The notes: generated by a model from the letters alone, not told the origin. A stretch of DNA of 64,000 nucleotides from Paenirhodobacter ferrireducens (GCF_004022265.1 NZ_SAVB01000004.1:144116-208115), one strand, 5' to 3'; counted from the first letter of the stretch, positions 45,984-56,176 are shown. Numbers and translations: made by a program.

Positions 45984-47012
45984 TCAGGCGCCGAGGGCAG
46001 CCAGCATCTCGGCCGCCGCCGCCGCCGGTGCGGCCTCGCCACGGGCCACGGCGGCGCCGAGCGCGTCCATCTTCGCGCGGATCACGGGGTCGCGGTGCAG
46101 CCGCGCCAGAAGCCCCTCGCGCACCTCGCTTTCGAACCAGTGCCGCGCCTGCGCCGCGCGACGGCGGTCGAAATGGCCGTGCTCGCGGCGCCAGGCGGCC
46201 AGCGTCGACATCTCGTCCCAGGCCGATTTCAGCCCCTGCTCCTCGAGCGCCGAGACCGGCAGCGCCTTCGGGAAGCCCTCGGGGTCTTGCGACCGCTTGC
46301 GCAACAGCCGCAGCGCCCCGGCGTAATCGCTGACCGTGCGCATCGCCGCGGGCTTCAGATCGCCATCGGCCTTGTTCACCAGGATCATGTCGGCCATCTC
46401 CATGATGCCGCGCTTCACCCCCTGCAACTCGTCGCCGCCCGCGGGCGCCATGAGCAGGATGAAGAGGTCGGTCATCTCGGCCACCAGGGTCTCGGACTGG
46501 CCCACCCCCACGGTCTCGATCAGCACCACGTCGAATCCCGCCGCCTCGCACAGGGCCACCGCCTCGCGGGTGCGCCGCGCCACGCCACCGAGCTGCGCCT
46601 GGCTCGGCGAGGGCCGGATGAAGGCCATCGGATCGCGCGACAGCCGCTCCATCCGCGTCTTGTCGCCAAGGATCGAGCCGCCCGAGCGCGCCGAGGACGG
46701 GTCGACCGCCAGCACCGCGACCTTCAGCCCCTGTCCGGTCAGCATCAGCCCGAAGGCCTCGATGAAGGTCGACTTGCCGACGCCGGGGGTGCCCGACAGC
46801 CCGATCCGCAGCGCCTGCCGGCCGGCGCCCGCAAGCGCCTCGAGCAGCGCCGCGGCCTGCGCACGGTGATCCGCCCGCCCCGATTCCACCAGCGTGATCG
46901 CCCGCGCGAGCGCCCGCCGCTCGCCCGCCAGGATGCGCGGCACCAGGTCGGCGACGAGGGGATCGGAGACGGCAGGATCAGAAACGGAGACGGCGGAAAT
47001 CGGATCGGTCAT
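45984..47012 (-). CDS. meaB: Methylmalonyl-CoA mutase accessory GTPase MeaB (ArgK family)
   Basis: MeaB protects and reloads B12-dependent mutases. The 342-residue protein has the P-loop [16 protein letters not shown] near residue 73, [20 protein letters not shown] near 104, [12 protein letters not shown] near 160 and VNKADGD near 204. The N terminus carries a degenerate SDP repeat ([12 protein letters not shown]). No mutase gene is in the window. Start 47012 replaces a longer reading to 48098 that would run through the DUF3108 gene. It is a natural user of the cobalamin made by region 1. Confidence 0.95.
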   Translation of the reverse strand: MTDPISAVSVSDPAVSDPLVADLVPRILAGERRALARAITLVESGRADHRAQAAALLEALAGAGRQALRIGLSGTPGVGKSTFIEAFGLMLTGQGLKVAVLAVDPSSARSGGSILGDKTRMERLSRDPMAFIRPSPSQAQLGGVARRTREAVALCEAAGFDVVLIETVGVGQSETLVAEMTDLFILLMAPAGGDELQGVKRGIMEMADMILVNKADGDLKPAAMRTVSDYAGALRLLRKRSQDPEGFPKALPVSALEEQGLKSAWDEMSTLAAWRREHGHFDRRRAAQARHWFESEVREGLLARLHRDPVIRAKMDALGAAVARGEAAPAAAAAEMLAALGA

Positions 47013-47135
47013 CGGCGGGCCTTCGCTGACGGGGCGGGAGGCACGATCCCTCAGCGGATCGTGAAACGGTTTCGGTTTTCTGCCCCCATCGGGCAGTGTA
47101 TGTCCAGTGCGAAGGCCGAGTTTCCGAGGAGAGCC

Positions 47136-47891
47136 ATGACCCGCGCGTTTCCGAACCCCCTGCGCCGCGCCTCCCTGCCGCTCGCGGGCGCACTGGCTGC
47201 GACGCTGTGTCTCGCCGCGCCGCTGCAGGCCGATCAGACCGACCGCATCGTCTTCGACGTCTCGCTGCGTGGCATCCCGGCGGGCCGGCTCAGCATCAAT
47301 GGCAAGATCGAGGGAGCCAATTACGGCGCGAACGGCACACTCGAGACCACCGGGCTGCTCGGTTTCCTGCGCAAGATCCGCTACGACGCCTCGGTCAGCG
47401 GCAGCCGCACGGCGGACCGCTTCACCCCGCAGCGCTTTGACGAGACGGCGAACCGGCCGGGCGACGAATCGGAACACGTGATCGTCTACCAGAACGGCAC
47501 ACCGGTCTCGGTCAGCCGCAACCCGCCGCGCAAGCCGCGCAAGACCGATGTCGCCCCGGCGAAACAGGGCGGCACCGTCGACCCGCTCACCGCGCTTTAT
47601 GCCGTGCTGCGCGACGTCGACCGCGACGAGGCCTGCAAGCTGAACGTGACCATGTATGACGGCGCACGGCGCAGCCAGGTCAGCCTGAACGCCCCGCAGG
47701 CGGGTGGCGACGGCGTCACCTGCTCGGGCGAGTATCGCCGGCTCGAGGGCTTCTCGGCCAAGGATATGAAGGAGAAGAGCCGCTTCCCCTTCACCCTGAT
47801 CTACGCCCCCACCCCGGACGGCAAGCGCCTGCAGGTGGTCGAGATCAACACCGATACGATCTATGGCACTGGCCGGCTGAAACGGCGATAA
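47136..47891 (+). CDS. DUF3108 periplasmic protein
   Basis: The 251-residue protein has a signal peptide ([20 protein letters not shown]) and a beta-rich DUF3108 body, starting [20 protein letters not shown] with [20 protein letters not shown] after. Function unknown. GAGGAG lies before the ATG. It lies 7 bp before hrpB, on the same strand, so it is probably co-transcribed with that helicase, and is divergent from meaB. Confidence 0.85.
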   Translation: MTRAFPNPLRRASLPLAGALAATLCLAAPLQADQTDRIVFDVSLRGIPAGRLSINGKIEGANYGANGTLETTGLLGFLRKIRYDASVSGSRTADRFTPQRFDETANRPGDESEHVIVYQNGTPVSVSRNPPRKPRKTDVAPAKQGGTVDPLTALYAVLRDVDRDEACKLNVTMYDGARRSQVSLNAPQAGGDGVTCSGEYRRLEGFSAKDMKEKSRFPFTLIYAPTPDGKRLQVVEINTDTIYGTGRLKRR

Positions 47892-47898
47892 GGGCCGG

Positions 47899-50337
47899 GT
47901 GAGAGACCAACTGCCCATAGACGCGGTTCTGCCGGACCTCACCTCGGCGCTCGCGCGCACGGGGCGCGTGGTGTTGATGGCGCCGCCCGGCGCGGGCAAG
48001 ACCACGCGGGTGCCGCTGGCGCTTCTCGACCATGTCGAGGACCGGATCGTGATGCTGGAACCGCGCCGCCTGGCCGCCCGCGCCGCGGCCGAGCGCATGG
48101 CCGAGACGCTCGGCGAGCCCGTGGGCGCGCGCGTCGGCTACCGCATCCGTGGCGAGGCGAAGGTGTCGAAGGCCACCCGGATCGAGGTGGTGACCGAGGG
48201 CATCCTCACCCGGATGCTGCAATCCGACCCCGAGCTGTCGGGCATCGGCTGCCTGATCTTCGACGAGTTCCACGAACGCTCGCTGAACGCCGATCTCGGC
48301 CTTGCACTCGCCTGGGAGGCACGGGGGGCGCTGCGCCCGGATCTGGCGATCGTGGTGATGTCGGCGACGCTCGACGCGGGGCCCGTGGCGGCCCTTCTCG
48401 ACGACGCGCCGGTGATCGTATCCGAAGGTCGCGCCTTCCCGGTCGAAACCCGCTGGCTCGGCCGCCCCGTCGCCGCGGGGATGCGGCTCGAGGCGGCGGT
48501 GGCGGGGCTGGTCACCGAGGCGGTCGCCGCGAGCAGCGGCGGCGTCCTTGTCTTCCTGCCGGGCGAGGGCGAGATCCGCCGCACCGAGGCGCTGCTGAAG
48601 GGCCGCCTGCCCGCCGAGGTGGCGATCCGCCCGCTCTTCGGCGCGATGGACTTCGCCGCTCAGCGCGCCGCCATCGCGCCCGTCGCGCAGGGCCGCAAGG
48701 TGGTGCTGGCCACCGCGATCGCCGAGACCTCGCTCACCATCGAGGACATCCGCGTCGTCGTCGATGCCGGCCGCGCCCGGCGGCTGCGCTTCGATCCGGC
48801 CTCTGGCATGGCCCGGCTGGTCACCGAGCGGGTCAGCCGCGCCGAGGCCGAGCAACGCCGCGGTCGTGCCGGCCGCGTCGCCGAGGGCACCTGCTACCGG
48901 CTCTGGACGAAGGGCGAAGAGGGCGCGCTCGCGGCCTTTGCCCCGCCCGAGATCGCGGTGGCCGATCTCGCCGGCCTCGCGCTCGAGCTCGCGCAATGGG
49001 GCTCGGACGGCTCCGATCTCGCTTTCCTGACGCCGCCGCCCGCCCCCGCGCTCGCGGAAGCGCGCGCACTCCTGCAAGGCCTCGGCGCACTCGAGGGCAC
49101 GCGGATCACCGCCCATGGCCGGGCGCTTGCCGCGCTGCCGCTGCACCCGCGGCTTGCCCATATGCTGGTGACGGCCGGGCCCGAGGCAGCGACGCTCGCC
49201 GCGCTGCTCGAGGAGCGCGACCCGCTGCGCGGCGCGCCGGCCGATCTGAGCCTGCGCCTTGCCGCCATCGCCAACCCCGGCCGGTTCGAGGCCGAACACC
49301 CGTGGCCCGTCCATCGCGGCACGGTCGAACGGGTCCGGCAAGAGGCGAAGCGCCTTGCCCGGCTGGTCGCGCCGGCGCCCACCGCGCTGCCCGCGGCCGA
49401 AGCCGCGGCGCTTGCCTATCCCGACCGGATCGGGCTGCGCCGCAAGGGCGATGCCCAACGCTATGTGCTCTCGGGCGGCAAGGGCGCGGTGGTGGAGGCC
49501 GGCGATCCGCTTGGCGCGCACCGGCTGATCGTCGCGACCGATCTTGACGGCGACCCGCGCGAGGCCCGCGTGCGTCAGGGCGTGGCGCTGAGCGAGGCGG
49601 GCCTGCGCCGGCTCTATGCCGGTCAGATCGGCTGGCACGATGTCTGCGAATGGTCGAAGCGCGAGGGCCGCGTGGTGGCACGCCGGCAGGAGCGCTTCGG
49701 CGCCCTTGTCCTCGAAGACCGGCACTGGCCCGAGGCCCCGCCCGAGGCCCTCGCCCGCGGCGCGCTCGACGGGCTGCGCCAGATCGGCCTGACGCTCACC
49801 CCGGCCGCCGCGCGATTCCGCGCCCGGGTCGAGATCCTGCGCGCCGATGGCGCCGCCCTGCCCGACCTCTCGGACGGCGCACTTCTGGCGGGCGAGGCGC
49901 TGCTGCCCTTCCTGCGCGGCAAGCGGACCGAGGCCGAGCTGCGCGCGCTCGACCTGACCGAGGCGCTGCGCGCCCAGCTGAGCTGGGAGCAGATGGCCGA
50001 GCTCGACCGCCTCGCGCCCAGCCATTTCGAGACCCCGCTCGGCCGGCGCGTGCCGATCGACTATGCGGGCGAGACCCCCTCGATCGAGGTGAAGCTGCCC
50101 GAGATGTATGGCGTGACCGTGCACCCGACGGTGGGGCCGAAACGCCACCTGCTGCGGATCTCGCTGCTCAGCCCCGGGTCGAAGCCGATCCAGGTGACGA
50201 TGGACCTGCCCGGCTTCTGGGACGGCTCCTATGCCGAGGTGCGCAAGGAGATGCGCGGCCGTTACCCGCGCCACCCCTGGCCCGAGAACCCGCGCGAAGC
50301 GGACCCGACGACGCGAGCGAAGCCGCGCGGCACCTGA
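47899..50337 (+). CDS. hrpB: ATP-dependent helicase HrpB
   Basis: The 812-residue protein is a DEAH-type RNA-helicase-like enzyme. Motif I is [11 protein letters not shown] near residue 29, motif II is FDEFHERSL near 123 (DEFH box), motif III SATLD near 153 and motif [10 protein letters not shown] near 317. The C terminus has the HrpB-specific domain. The start codon is GTG (47899), 7 bp after the DUF3108 stop. Biological role of HrpB is poorly known. Confidence 0.95.
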   Translation: MRDQLPIDAVLPDLTSALARTGRVVLMAPPGAGKTTRVPLALLDHVEDRIVMLEPRRLAARAAAERMAETLGEPVGARVGYRIRGEAKVSKATRIEVVTEGILTRMLQSDPELSGIGCLIFDEFHERSLNADLGLALAWEARGALRPDLAIVVMSATLDAGPVAALLDDAPVIVSEGRAFPVETRWLGRPVAAGMRLEAAVAGLVTEAVAASSGGVLVFLPGEGEIRRTEALLKGRLPAEVAIRPLFGAMDFAAQRAAIAPVAQGRKVVLATAIAETSLTIEDIRVVVDAGRARRLRFDPASGMARLVTERVSRAEAEQRRGRAGRVAEGTCYRLWTKGEEGALAAFAPPEIAVADLAGLALELAQWGSDGSDLAFLTPPPAPALAEARALLQGLGALEGTRITAHGRALAALPLHPRLAHMLVTAGPEAATLAALLEERDPLRGAPADLSLRLAAIANPGRFEAEHPWPVHRGTVERVRQEAKRLARLVAPAPTALPAAEAAALAYPDRIGLRRKGDAQRYVLSGGKGAVVEAGDPLGAHRLIVATDLDGDPREARVRQGVALSEAGLRRLYAGQIGWHDVCEWSKREGRVVARRQERFGALVLEDRHWPEAPPEALARGALDGLRQIGLTLTPAAARFRARVEILRADGAALPDLSDGALLAGEALLPFLRGKRTEAELRALDLTEALRAQLSWEQMAELDRLAPSHFETPLGRRVPIDYAGETPSIEVKLPEMYGVTVHPTVGPKRHLLRISLLSPGSKPIQVTMDLPGFWDGSYAEVRKEMRGRYPRHPWPENPREADPTTRAKPRGT

Positions 50338-50343
50338 GCCGGC

Positions 50344-51012
50344 TCAGCGCTTGTGGATCACCGCGACCTGATCGCGCAGGCTCTTGTTGTAATGCGCCTG
50401 AAACACGAAACAGCCCGAGATGTCGGCCCGCAGCGCCGAGAATTCCGCGGCCATCGCCGGATCGCTGTGCCGGAAGACACCGCTCTCTGAATAGATCCGA
50501 AACAGGTCGCCGGTTCGGGTGATACCGGGGCGCTCGTAGGTCGCGGGCTGCCAGCGCAAATCCTCGATGATGTAGAGCCCGCCCGAGGCAAGCTTGGGAA
50601 AGAGTTCAAGGAAGGCGAACTGCTGATGGTGCGAAGCGTGCGAGGCATCGTCGATGATGATATCGAGTTCGGGCAGCACCTCGGCCGCGGCCCGGATATT
50701 CTCGCGCTCATCCATGTTGCAGCGCAGGAAGGTGAAGCGCGGGTCCTGGAACCAGCTGAAATCCGACACGTCGAGGCCAAAGATCCGCGCCTTCGGGAAA
50801 TACTCCAGCCACATCCGCACCGACGGCGCATCCGTGGTCTGCCGGTCGGCGCTGTTGCCGTGCTCGGGTCCGCCGATCTGCAGGCCCATTTCCAGGAAAT
50901 TGAGCTTCCGCCCGCGGTGCGGCAGGAACAGCATCTGATAGAGCTCGGCATAGCGGTGCTTGCTCGCCCCCTTGTCCGAACCGAAGCGGTCTGCAAGGTC
51001 GGTCAAGTTCAT
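50344..51012 (-). CDS. SAM-dependent methyltransferase (CmcI/TylF-like)
   Basis: The 222-residue protein starts MNLTDLADRFGSDKGASKHR. The SAM motif is FLEMGLQIGGPEHGN near residue 40, followed by FGLDVSDFSW and IIDDASHASHHQQ near 115. This fits a family of class I methyltransferases with a FGSDKG start. The reading could extend to 51126 (260 residues), but the added codons have low third-position GC for this genome, so I prefer 51012. Substrate unknown. It converges with hrpB, ending 6 bp away. Confidence 0.78.
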   Translation of the reverse strand: MNLTDLADRFGSDKGASKHRYAELYQMLFLPHRGRKLNFLEMGLQIGGPEHGNSADRQTTDAPSVRMWLEYFPKARIFGLDVSDFSWFQDPRFTFLRCNMDERENIRAAAEVLPELDIIIDDASHASHHQQFAFLELFPKLASGGLYIIEDLRWQPATYERPGITRTGDLFRIYSESGVFRHSDPAMAAEFSALRADISGCFVFQAHYNKSLRDQVAVIHKR

Positions 51013-51224
51013 GGCTCCGCGGCCATAGCGCGTCGCAGCAGGAAGAGGCTTACCTTGGCGCATCCCGGCCATCTCGGCAGCAGTCGTCCCGCCTGCGGGG
51101 GCACCATTCACTGAAAACTCTGACATCTTTAACTAAACCATTCTGACCCGGCGCGACACTGCGCCCGGCAGAAAGAAAATCATAGCGGACGCAGGCTGGC
51201 AATCGCGGGCAACGCCCGATCACG

Positions 51225-52151
51225 TCATTTCCCGAGGCACCAGCGCATCACCGCCTTCTGTGCGTGCAGCCGGTTTTCCGCCTCGTCGAAGATCACTGAA
51301 TGCGGCCCGTCCATCACCGCACTCGTCGCCTCGTCGTTGCGATGCGCGGGCAGGCAATGCATGAACAGCGCGTCGGGCTTCGCCTTCGCCATCAGCGCCT
51401 CGTTCACCTGGTAGGGGCGCAGCTGGTTGTGCCGCCGCTCCTTTGCCGATTCCGGATCGTGCATCGAGACCCAGGTGTCGGTGACGATCAGATCCGCGCC
51501 CTCGACCGCCTTCGCCGGGTCGCGCTCGATCTCGACCTTCACCCCTTTCGCGCGGGCGAAGTCGATCCATTCGCGCTCGGGGTCGAGGGTCTGCGGCCCG
51601 GTGAAGGTGAGGTCGAAGCCGAACTGCCCCGCCGCCTGCAGGAAGGAGGCGCAAACGTTGTTGCCGTCGCCTGACCACACCACCTTGCGCCCGGCGATCG
51701 GGCCGCGGTGTTCTTCGTAGGTCACGATGTCGGCCATGATCTGACACGGGTGGGTGCGGTTCGTCAGCCCGTTGATGACCGGCACCGAGGCGTATTCCGC
51801 CATCTCGAGCAGCGTCGCCTCCTCGAAGGTGCGGATCATGATCATGTCGACATAACGGCTCAGCACCCGCGCGGTGTCGGCGATGGTCTCGCCATGGCCG
51901 AGCTGCATCTCCTTGCCCGAGAGCACCATCGTCTGCCCGCCCATCTGGCGCACGCCGACGTCGAAGCTGACGCGGGTGCGGGTCGAGGGTTTCTCGAAGA
52001 TCAGCGCGACCATGCAGCCCGCCAACGGCTGCTCGTCGTCGGGCGCGCCCTTCGGGCGGCCGGCGCGGGCGTCCTTCATCGCGCGGGCAGAGTCGATGAT
52101 CTTGCGCAGTTCGGTGGCGTCGGTGGTGTGGATGTCAAGGAAGTTGGTCAT
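51225..52151 (-). CDS. argF: Ornithine carbamoyltransferase ArgF
   Basis: ArgF converts ornithine and carbamoyl phosphate to citrulline. The 308-residue protein starts [20 protein letters not shown]. Substrate motifs are [11 protein letters not shown] near residue 50 (carbamoyl phosphate), [11 protein letters not shown] near 130 and [11 protein letters not shown] near 263 (ornithine). Length is normal. It follows argD by 67 bp, with a degenerate copy of the dispersed repeat between. Start 52151 replaces a longer reading that covers the gap. Confidence 0.97.
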   Translation of the reverse strand: MTNFLDIHTTDATELRKIIDSARAMKDARAGRPKGAPDDEQPLAGCMVALIFEKPSTRTRVSFDVGVRQMGGQTMVLSGKEMQLGHGETIADTARVLSRYVDMIMIRTFEEATLLEMAEYASVPVINGLTNRTHPCQIMADIVTYEEHRGPIAGRKVVWSGDGNNVCASFLQAAGQFGFDLTFTGPQTLDPEREWIDFARAKGVKVEIERDPAKAVEGADLIVTDTWVSMHDPESAKERRHNQLRPYQVNEALMAKAKPDALFMHCLPAHRNDEATSAVMDGPHSVIFDEAENRLHAQKAVMRWCLGK

Positions 52152-52173
52152 CGGTTCGTCTTTCTGGCAGCGG

Positions 52174-52215
52174 CCGGGGGCGCATCCCCCGGACCTGCGG
52201 AGTCTTTCGGCCGGG
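52174..52215 (+). repeat. Degenerate copy of the dispersed repeat between argD and argF
   Basis: A 7-bp hairpin CCGGGGG/CCCCCGG with a 5-nt loop is followed by ACCTGCGGAGTCTTTCGGCC and GGGAAA. It keeps the order hairpin, GAGT.TTT core, GGC tail of the repeat but diverges at many bases. Confidence 0.5.
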
Positions 52216-52218
52216 AAA

Positions 52219-53400
52219 TCAGGCCAGGTGAGTCTCGAGAGCGGTGGCGGCGGCATCGAGGCGGGAAACCGCCTCGGCCATCTCCTCCTCGGTGATCGTC
52301 AGCGCCGGCAGGATGCGCAGCACGTTGTCGGCCGCGGCGACGGTCAGCAGACGTTCGGCATAGCCCGCCGCCACCAGCTCGCCGGGCGCGAGGCGGCATT
52401 TCAGTCCGAGCATCAGGCCGACGCCACGCACTTCCTCGAAGATCTCGGGATGCGCGGCCACGAGCCCCTCGAGGCGCTGGCGCAGGAAGCCGCCCTTGGC
52501 GTTCACCGCAGCGAGGAATTCGGGCTCGGCCACGATCTCCATCACCTTCGCGCCGACCGCACAGCCGAGCGGGTTGCCGCCATAGGTCGAGCCATGGGTG
52601 CCCGCGGTCATGCCCGCCGCAGCCGCCTCGGTCGCGAGCACCGCGCCGAGCGGGAAGCCGCCGCCGATGCCCTTCGCCACCATCATGATGTCGGGCGTGA
52701 CACCCGACCATTCATGCGCAAAGAGCCGTCCGGTGCGCCCCATGCCGCATTGCACCTCGTCGAAGATCAGAAGCGTGCCAGTCTCGTCCGAGATCTGCTT
52801 GAGCGCCGTCAGGAAGGCATCGGGCGCGGGCCGGATGCCGCCCTCGCCCTGCACCGGTTCCAGCATGATCGCGCAGGTCTTTTCCGACACCGCCGCCTTC
52901 ACCGCCTCGAGGTCGAGCCAGTCGACATGGACGAAGCCCGGCAGCACCGGACCGAAGCCCTTCACCATCTTCTCCGAGCCCGCCGCGGCGATTGCCGCCG
53001 AGGACCGGCCATGGAAGGCGCCGCGGAAGGTGATGATCTCGACCCGCTCGGGCGCGCCCTTCTCATACCAGTACTTGCGCGCCATCTTCACCGCGAGTTC
53101 GCAGGCCTCGGTGCCCGAGTTGGTGAAGAACACGGTGTCGGCGAAGGTCTTCTCGACCAGCGCATCGGCAAGCTTCTGCTGCTCGGGGATCTGGTAGAGG
53201 TTCGACACGTGCCAGACCTTGTGCGCCTGTTCCGTCAGCGCCTCGACAAGGACCGGGGCGGCATGGCCGAGGGCGTTCACCGCGATCCCGGCGCCAAGGT
53301 CGAGGTATCGGGTGCCGTCCGCCGTCTCGAGCCAGGAGCCCGCGCCCTTCACGAAGGCGAGGGGCGCGCGATTATAGGTGGGCAGGACGGAAGAAATCAT
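52219..53400 (-). CDS. argD: Acetylornithine aminotransferase ArgD
   Basis: ArgD is a PLP enzyme that makes N-acetylornithine in arginine synthesis. The 393-residue protein starts [39 protein letters not shown] near residue 96, [15 protein letters not shown] near 213 and the PLP lysine in [14 protein letters not shown] near 245 are present. Length is normal. It is the first gene of argD-argF. The 283-bp upstream region holds a hairpin, a small arginine-rich ORF and a promoter (see entries). Start 53400 replaces a longer reading to 53508. Confidence 0.96.
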   Translation of the reverse strand: MISSVLPTYNRAPLAFVKGAGSWLETADGTRYLDLGAGIAVNALGHAAPVLVEALTEQAHKVWHVSNLYQIPEQQKLADALVEKTFADTVFFTNSGTEACELAVKMARKYWYEKGAPERVEIITFRGAFHGRSSAAIAAAGSEKMVKGFGPVLPGFVHVDWLDLEAVKAAVSEKTCAIMLEPVQGEGGIRPAPDAFLTALKQISDETGTLLIFDEVQCGMGRTGRLFAHEWSGVTPDIMMVAKGIGGGFPLGAVLATEAAAAGMTAGTHGSTYGGNPLGCAVGAKVMEIVAEPEFLAAVNAKGGFLRQRLEGLVAAHPEIFEEVRGVGLMLGLKCRLAPGELVAAGYAERLLTVAAADNVLRILPALTITEEEMAEAVSRLDAAATALETHLA

Positions 53401-53420
53401 CGTCAGTCTCCAGAAAGGAA

Positions 53421-53467
53421 GGCCAAAGGCGTGCCCGACACCCGGAGGGCTGTCAACGGCTTTGGCC
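53421..53467 (-). promoter_or_regulatory. Long imperfect hairpin upstream of argD, possible attenuator
   Basis: On the minus strand GGCCAAAG pairs exactly with CTTTGGCC 31 nt later, with an inner GACA(G)CCC / GGGTGTC stem and a TCC loop. TTCCTTTCT follows. It ends 21 bp before the argD ATG. A terminator-like role is possible. Confidence 0.45.
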
Positions 53468-53521
53468 GGATTTCGGCGGGTTTGCAGGGAAATGTGGCGA
53501 TGGGCCACGGGTGATCGGACG

Positions 53522-53578
53522 TCAGGCGCTGGCGCGGCGACGTCGGGGACGAGCGATATGGGTGGTCCGTGCGATCAT
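53522..53578 (-). CDS. Arginine-rich leader ORF upstream of argD
   Basis: This 18-codon ORF reads MIARTTHIARPRRRRASA, with six arginines, four of them consecutive, and ends 121 bp before the argD start. A promoter-like TTGACA-17-TATCGG ends just upstream, so the predicted transcript begins at about the ATG; translation would be nearly leaderless, and no Shine-Dalgarno is visible. The position before an arginine biosynthesis operon and the downstream hairpin suggest an arginine-sensing leader peptide. The call is an inference from these features and the ORF could be chance in GC-rich DNA. Confidence 0.4.
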   Translation of the reverse strand: MIARTTHIARPRRRRASA

Positions 53579-53584
53579 GTCCGC

Positions 53585-53613
53585 CCGATAGCGCGCGCCC
53601 CCCCTTCTGTCAA
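53585..53613 (-). promoter_or_regulatory. Promoter candidate for argD-argF
   Basis: On the minus strand TTGACA (53608-53613) and TATCGG (53585-53590) are 17 nt apart. The -35 is consensus and the -10 is three of six. A start point near 53578 would follow. Confidence 0.55.
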
Positions 53614-53683
53614 AGGAAATGCGCGCCGGCTTGACCTGTGGCGCGCTTCGCGCCATTGCGGACACAACCCGAAAGGAGCCGCC

Positions 53684-54553
53684 ATGCCGACCTTCACCGC
53701 CTTTTGCACCCTCGACGATCGCGACGCCGCCGAGGCGCTGGCCGAACACATCGAAGAGCTCGATCCCGCGCCCTATGGTGTCGGCGTCTTCGAGATCGAG
53801 GATGGCTCGGACCGCTGGGAGGTCGGATCCTATTTCCTGTCCGCCCCCAATGGCGTGGTGCTCGACCTGCTCGCCGCCGCGCATGGGGCGACGCATTTCG
53901 TGGTCTCGGAACTGCCCGAGACCGATTGGGTCGCGCATGTGAAACGCGAGCTTGCCCCGGTCGTCGCGGGCCGCTTCTTCGTCTATGGCAGCCACGACGC
54001 CGACAAGGTGCCCGCCGATGCCGTGCCGCTGCTGATCGAGGCGGCGATGGCCTTCGGCACCGGCCATCACGGCACCACGCTTGGCTGTCTGAGCGCGCTC
54101 GACCGGCTCGAACGGGCGGGGCTGCGGGCGAAGAACGTCGCCGACATCGGCTGCGGCACCGCGGTGCTGGCGATGGCGGCCGCGAAGCTCTGGCCCGAGA
54201 CGGTGCTGGCCTCCGACATCGACCCGGTGGCGGTCGAGACGGCGGCGGCGAATGTCGTGGCGAACGGGCTTGCGGGCCGGGTGATCTGCCTCGAGGCCGC
54301 GGGTTTCGCCCATCCGCAGATCGAGGCGGCCGCGCCCTTCGACCTGATCTTCGCCAATATCCTGAAGGCGCCGCTGATCTCGCTCGCCCCCGACATGGGG
54401 CGGTTCTGCGCCGAATCAGGGCACGTGATCCTGTCGGGCATCCTGCACGCACAGGCCGACGAGGTGATCGCCGCCTACGAAGCCCAAGGATTTACCCTCG
54501 TTTCGCGCAACGAATACGGCGACTGGACGACATTGGTGATGCGCCGGAAATAA
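53684..54553 (+). CDS. prmA: Ribosomal protein L11 methyltransferase PrmA
   Basis: PrmA trimethylates ribosomal protein L11. The 289-residue protein starts MPTFTAFCTLDDRDAAEALA. The substrate loop AMAFGTGHHGTTLGCL near residue 124 and the SAM motif NVADIGCGTAVLAMAAAKL near 152 are typical, and DLIFANILKAPLISLAPDM near 223 is the catalytic NILxxPL-type motif. AAAGGAG lies upstream. Single gene, divergent from the arginine leader region. Confidence 0.93.
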   Translation: MPTFTAFCTLDDRDAAEALAEHIEELDPAPYGVGVFEIEDGSDRWEVGSYFLSAPNGVVLDLLAAAHGATHFVVSELPETDWVAHVKRELAPVVAGRFFVYGSHDADKVPADAVPLLIEAAMAFGTGHHGTTLGCLSALDRLERAGLRAKNVADIGCGTAVLAMAAAKLWPETVLASDIDPVAVETAAANVVANGLAGRVICLEAAGFAHPQIEAAAPFDLIFANILKAPLISLAPDMGRFCAESGHVILSGILHAQADEVIAAYEAQGFTLVSRNEYGDWTTLVMRRK

Positions 54554-54659
54554 TGCCGCAATTGTTCAGTCGCACCCCAGCCACATTTGCGCCATAATCC
54601 GTTAATGCCTTGTTAGGCATGTCATTCGGATGACGTGGTGAGTGGACCGGGGGGCGACG

Positions 54660-55007
54660 ATGAGCGACCATGGCCTGAAGAGTTTCGAGAAGCGGCTGGC
54701 CCGGATCGACCGGATCCACGCGGCCGGCGGCGCCTTCGAGGCGACGGGCGCGCTCGGGCGGTCCTATTTCGACTCGATGCGGCCGCGGGCGCGACGGGCA
54801 ATCCCATTCAAGGCGATCGCGCTGTTCTTCGTTGGCGCATTGCTCTTCAAGGGGGCGATCTTCGCGCAGCTCGGCGCCGAGACCTATGACGCCCGCGTCG
54901 GGGCTCTGGCCCGGGGCACGCTGCCGGAGCAGGTCGGGGCCTGGGTGCTGCATGCCGATCCCGTCACGCGGGGAATCGGAGACCTGCTGCACGGGCTGAT
55001 CTACTGA
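54660..55007 (+). CDS. Conserved small membrane protein, unknown function
   Basis: The 115-residue protein starts [20 protein letters not shown], is basic in its first half and has one hydrophobic segment at about residues 49-70 ([20 protein letters not shown]). I recognise no domain. An in-frame GTG 18 bp upstream is possible, but GGGGGGCGACG sits well as ribosome site for the ATG at 54660. It lies 106 bp after prmA and before a bidirectional terminator. Confidence 0.7.
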   Translation: MSDHGLKSFEKRLARIDRIHAAGGAFEATGALGRSYFDSMRPRARRAIPFKAIALFFVGALLFKGAIFAQLGAETYDARVGALARGTLPEQVGAWVLHADPVTRGIGDLLHGLIY

Positions 55008-55046
55008 TTTCGGGGGAGGGCGCCGGCCCGGCAGGGTCGGCAAAAA

Positions 55047-55087
55047 CGGAAAGGGCCGCGCGGCGTCACGCCTGCGCGGCCCTTCCG
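55047..55087. terminator. Bidirectional terminator
   Basis: GGAAAGGGCCGCGC and GCGCGGCCCTTCC pair across an inner GGCGT/ACGCC stem. It lies between convergent genes (54660 gene and the DUF1127 gene); an A-rich stretch before it becomes T-rich on the minus strand. Confidence 0.85.
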
Positions 55088-55102
55088 ATTGCGGCGCTCA
55101 CG

Positions 55103-55291
55103 TCAGAGCCCCATGTGCTCGGCGTCGTAGCGGGTCAGGCCGATGTCGGTCAGCTCGCGGTCGCTCAGCTTGGCCAGTTCGTTGCGAGTCACGCGCGCGT
55201 CGTTCCAGGCGATGACGGCGTCGACGAGCTTCGAGAAGGTGCCGGTGCGGCCAGCGCGGCCGAGCACACGGTTGGTGTCGATAGCGGACAT
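55103..55291 (-). CDS. DUF1127 small protein
   Basis: The 62-residue protein starts [20 protein letters not shown] and contains [20 protein letters not shown] with [15 protein letters not shown] after it, the DUF1127 signature. Small DUF1127 proteins are common in alphaproteobacteria and several bind RNA or link to phosphate and stress responses. A purine-rich AAGGAA lies before the ATG. Upstream on the minus strand, GTTGTT and CTATGT are 17 nt apart (about 55355-55385), reminiscent of an RpoH-type promoter (weak). Confidence 0.88.
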   Translation of the reverse strand: MSAIDTNRVLGRAGRTGTFSKLVDAVIAWNDARVTRNELAKLSDRELTDIGLTRYDAEHMGL

Positions 55292-55624
55292 TTCGGGTTT
55301 CCTTGGTTTTTTTCAAACTGCGTAATTCGTGGGCGATGCCCTTGTGAGGACGCACATAGAGGGGGCCATTTGCAAAAACAACAGCGGCACAGGCAGTCCC
55401 GCCATGCGTTTTCTGCATGCCGTGGCGGGGCGAAACAGCGGCGCGCCGGCACCTGCCAGAACGTCGGAGAAATCGGTCATTCTGCAGTGCAGCAAAGGCG
55501 AGGATCGGGCATTCCGCCCGCTTTTTCCGCCGGCGCGCACAAACCGACCCGGGGGCTTTCCTGTTTGCGATGTTCACTTTTCGTGCTAGTCGTTGAAAAA
55601 ATGCCACAGCGAAGGGCGAGCAGG
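55292..55624. other. Divergent intergenic region between DUF1127 gene and ruvC, 333 bp
   Basis: The region contains the DUF1127 leader and promoter candidate on minus, and on plus an AT-richer stretch near 55560-55600 (TTCACTTTTCGTGCTAGTCG) that probably contains the ruvC promoter. Three ORFs cross it, but none has a plausible product or ribosome site. Confidence 0.4.
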
Positions 55625-56176
55625 ATGCGGGTGATCGGAATCGATCCGGGGTTGCGAAACCTCGGCTGGGGCGTGATCGAGATGGAGGGCTCGCGCCTGC
55701 GCCACCTCGGCAACGGAATCATCCACTCGGCCGGGGAAGAGCTTGCGCTGCGTCTCGTCACCCTGCACGCCGGCCTGACCGAGGTCGTCGCCCGCTTCGC
55801 CCCCGAGGCGGCGGCGGTCGAACAGACCTTCGTCAACAAGGATGCCGTGGCGACCCTGAAGCTCGGCCAGGCGCGCGGCATCGCGTTGCTGGTGCCGGCA
55901 CAGGCCGGCATTCCGGTCGGCGAATACGCCCCCAATGCGATCAAGAAGGCGGTGGTCGGCGTCGGCCATGCCGACAAGGTCCAGGTGCAGCACATGGTGC
56001 GCCATCAGCTGCCCGGCGTCACTTTCGAGGGGCCCGACGCCGCCGATGCGCTGGCGATCGCGATCTGCCACGCCCATCACCTGCAATCGGCACATCGCGC
56101 CAATGCCGCCCAGCTTGGCCGCGACGCGATCGAGATCACCGCCGGTCAGGCCCGGATCCGGAGGGCGGTGCAATGA
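55625..56176 (+). CDS. ruvC: Holliday junction endonuclease RuvC
   Basis: RuvC resolves Holliday junctions. The 183-residue protein starts [20 protein letters not shown]. Catalytic acidic residues are D7 in GIDPGL, the glutamate in [10 protein letters not shown] near 67 and the aspartates in [10 protein letters not shown] near 139-142. An in-frame ATG at 55601 is possible but lacks similarity. It overlaps ruvA by 4 bp (ATGA). Confidence 0.96.
   Translation: MRVIGIDPGLRNLGWGVIEMEGSRLRHLGNGIIHSAGEELALRLVTLHAGLTEVVARFAPEAAAVEQTFVNKDAVATLKLGQARGIALLVPAQAGIPVGEYAPNAIKKAVVGVGHADKVQVQHMVRHQLPGVTFEGPDAADALAIAICHAHHLQSAHRANAAQLGRDAIEITAGQARIRRAVQ

Noticed and set aside
47845..50274. 809-codon frame on minus across hrpB
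   Set aside because: Antisense shadow of HrpB, which has all helicase motifs on plus.
55007..55103. CcsR-type small RNAs downstream of the DUF1127 gene
   Set aside because: Only a terminator fits in the space; no repeated CCUCCUCCC loops are visible.
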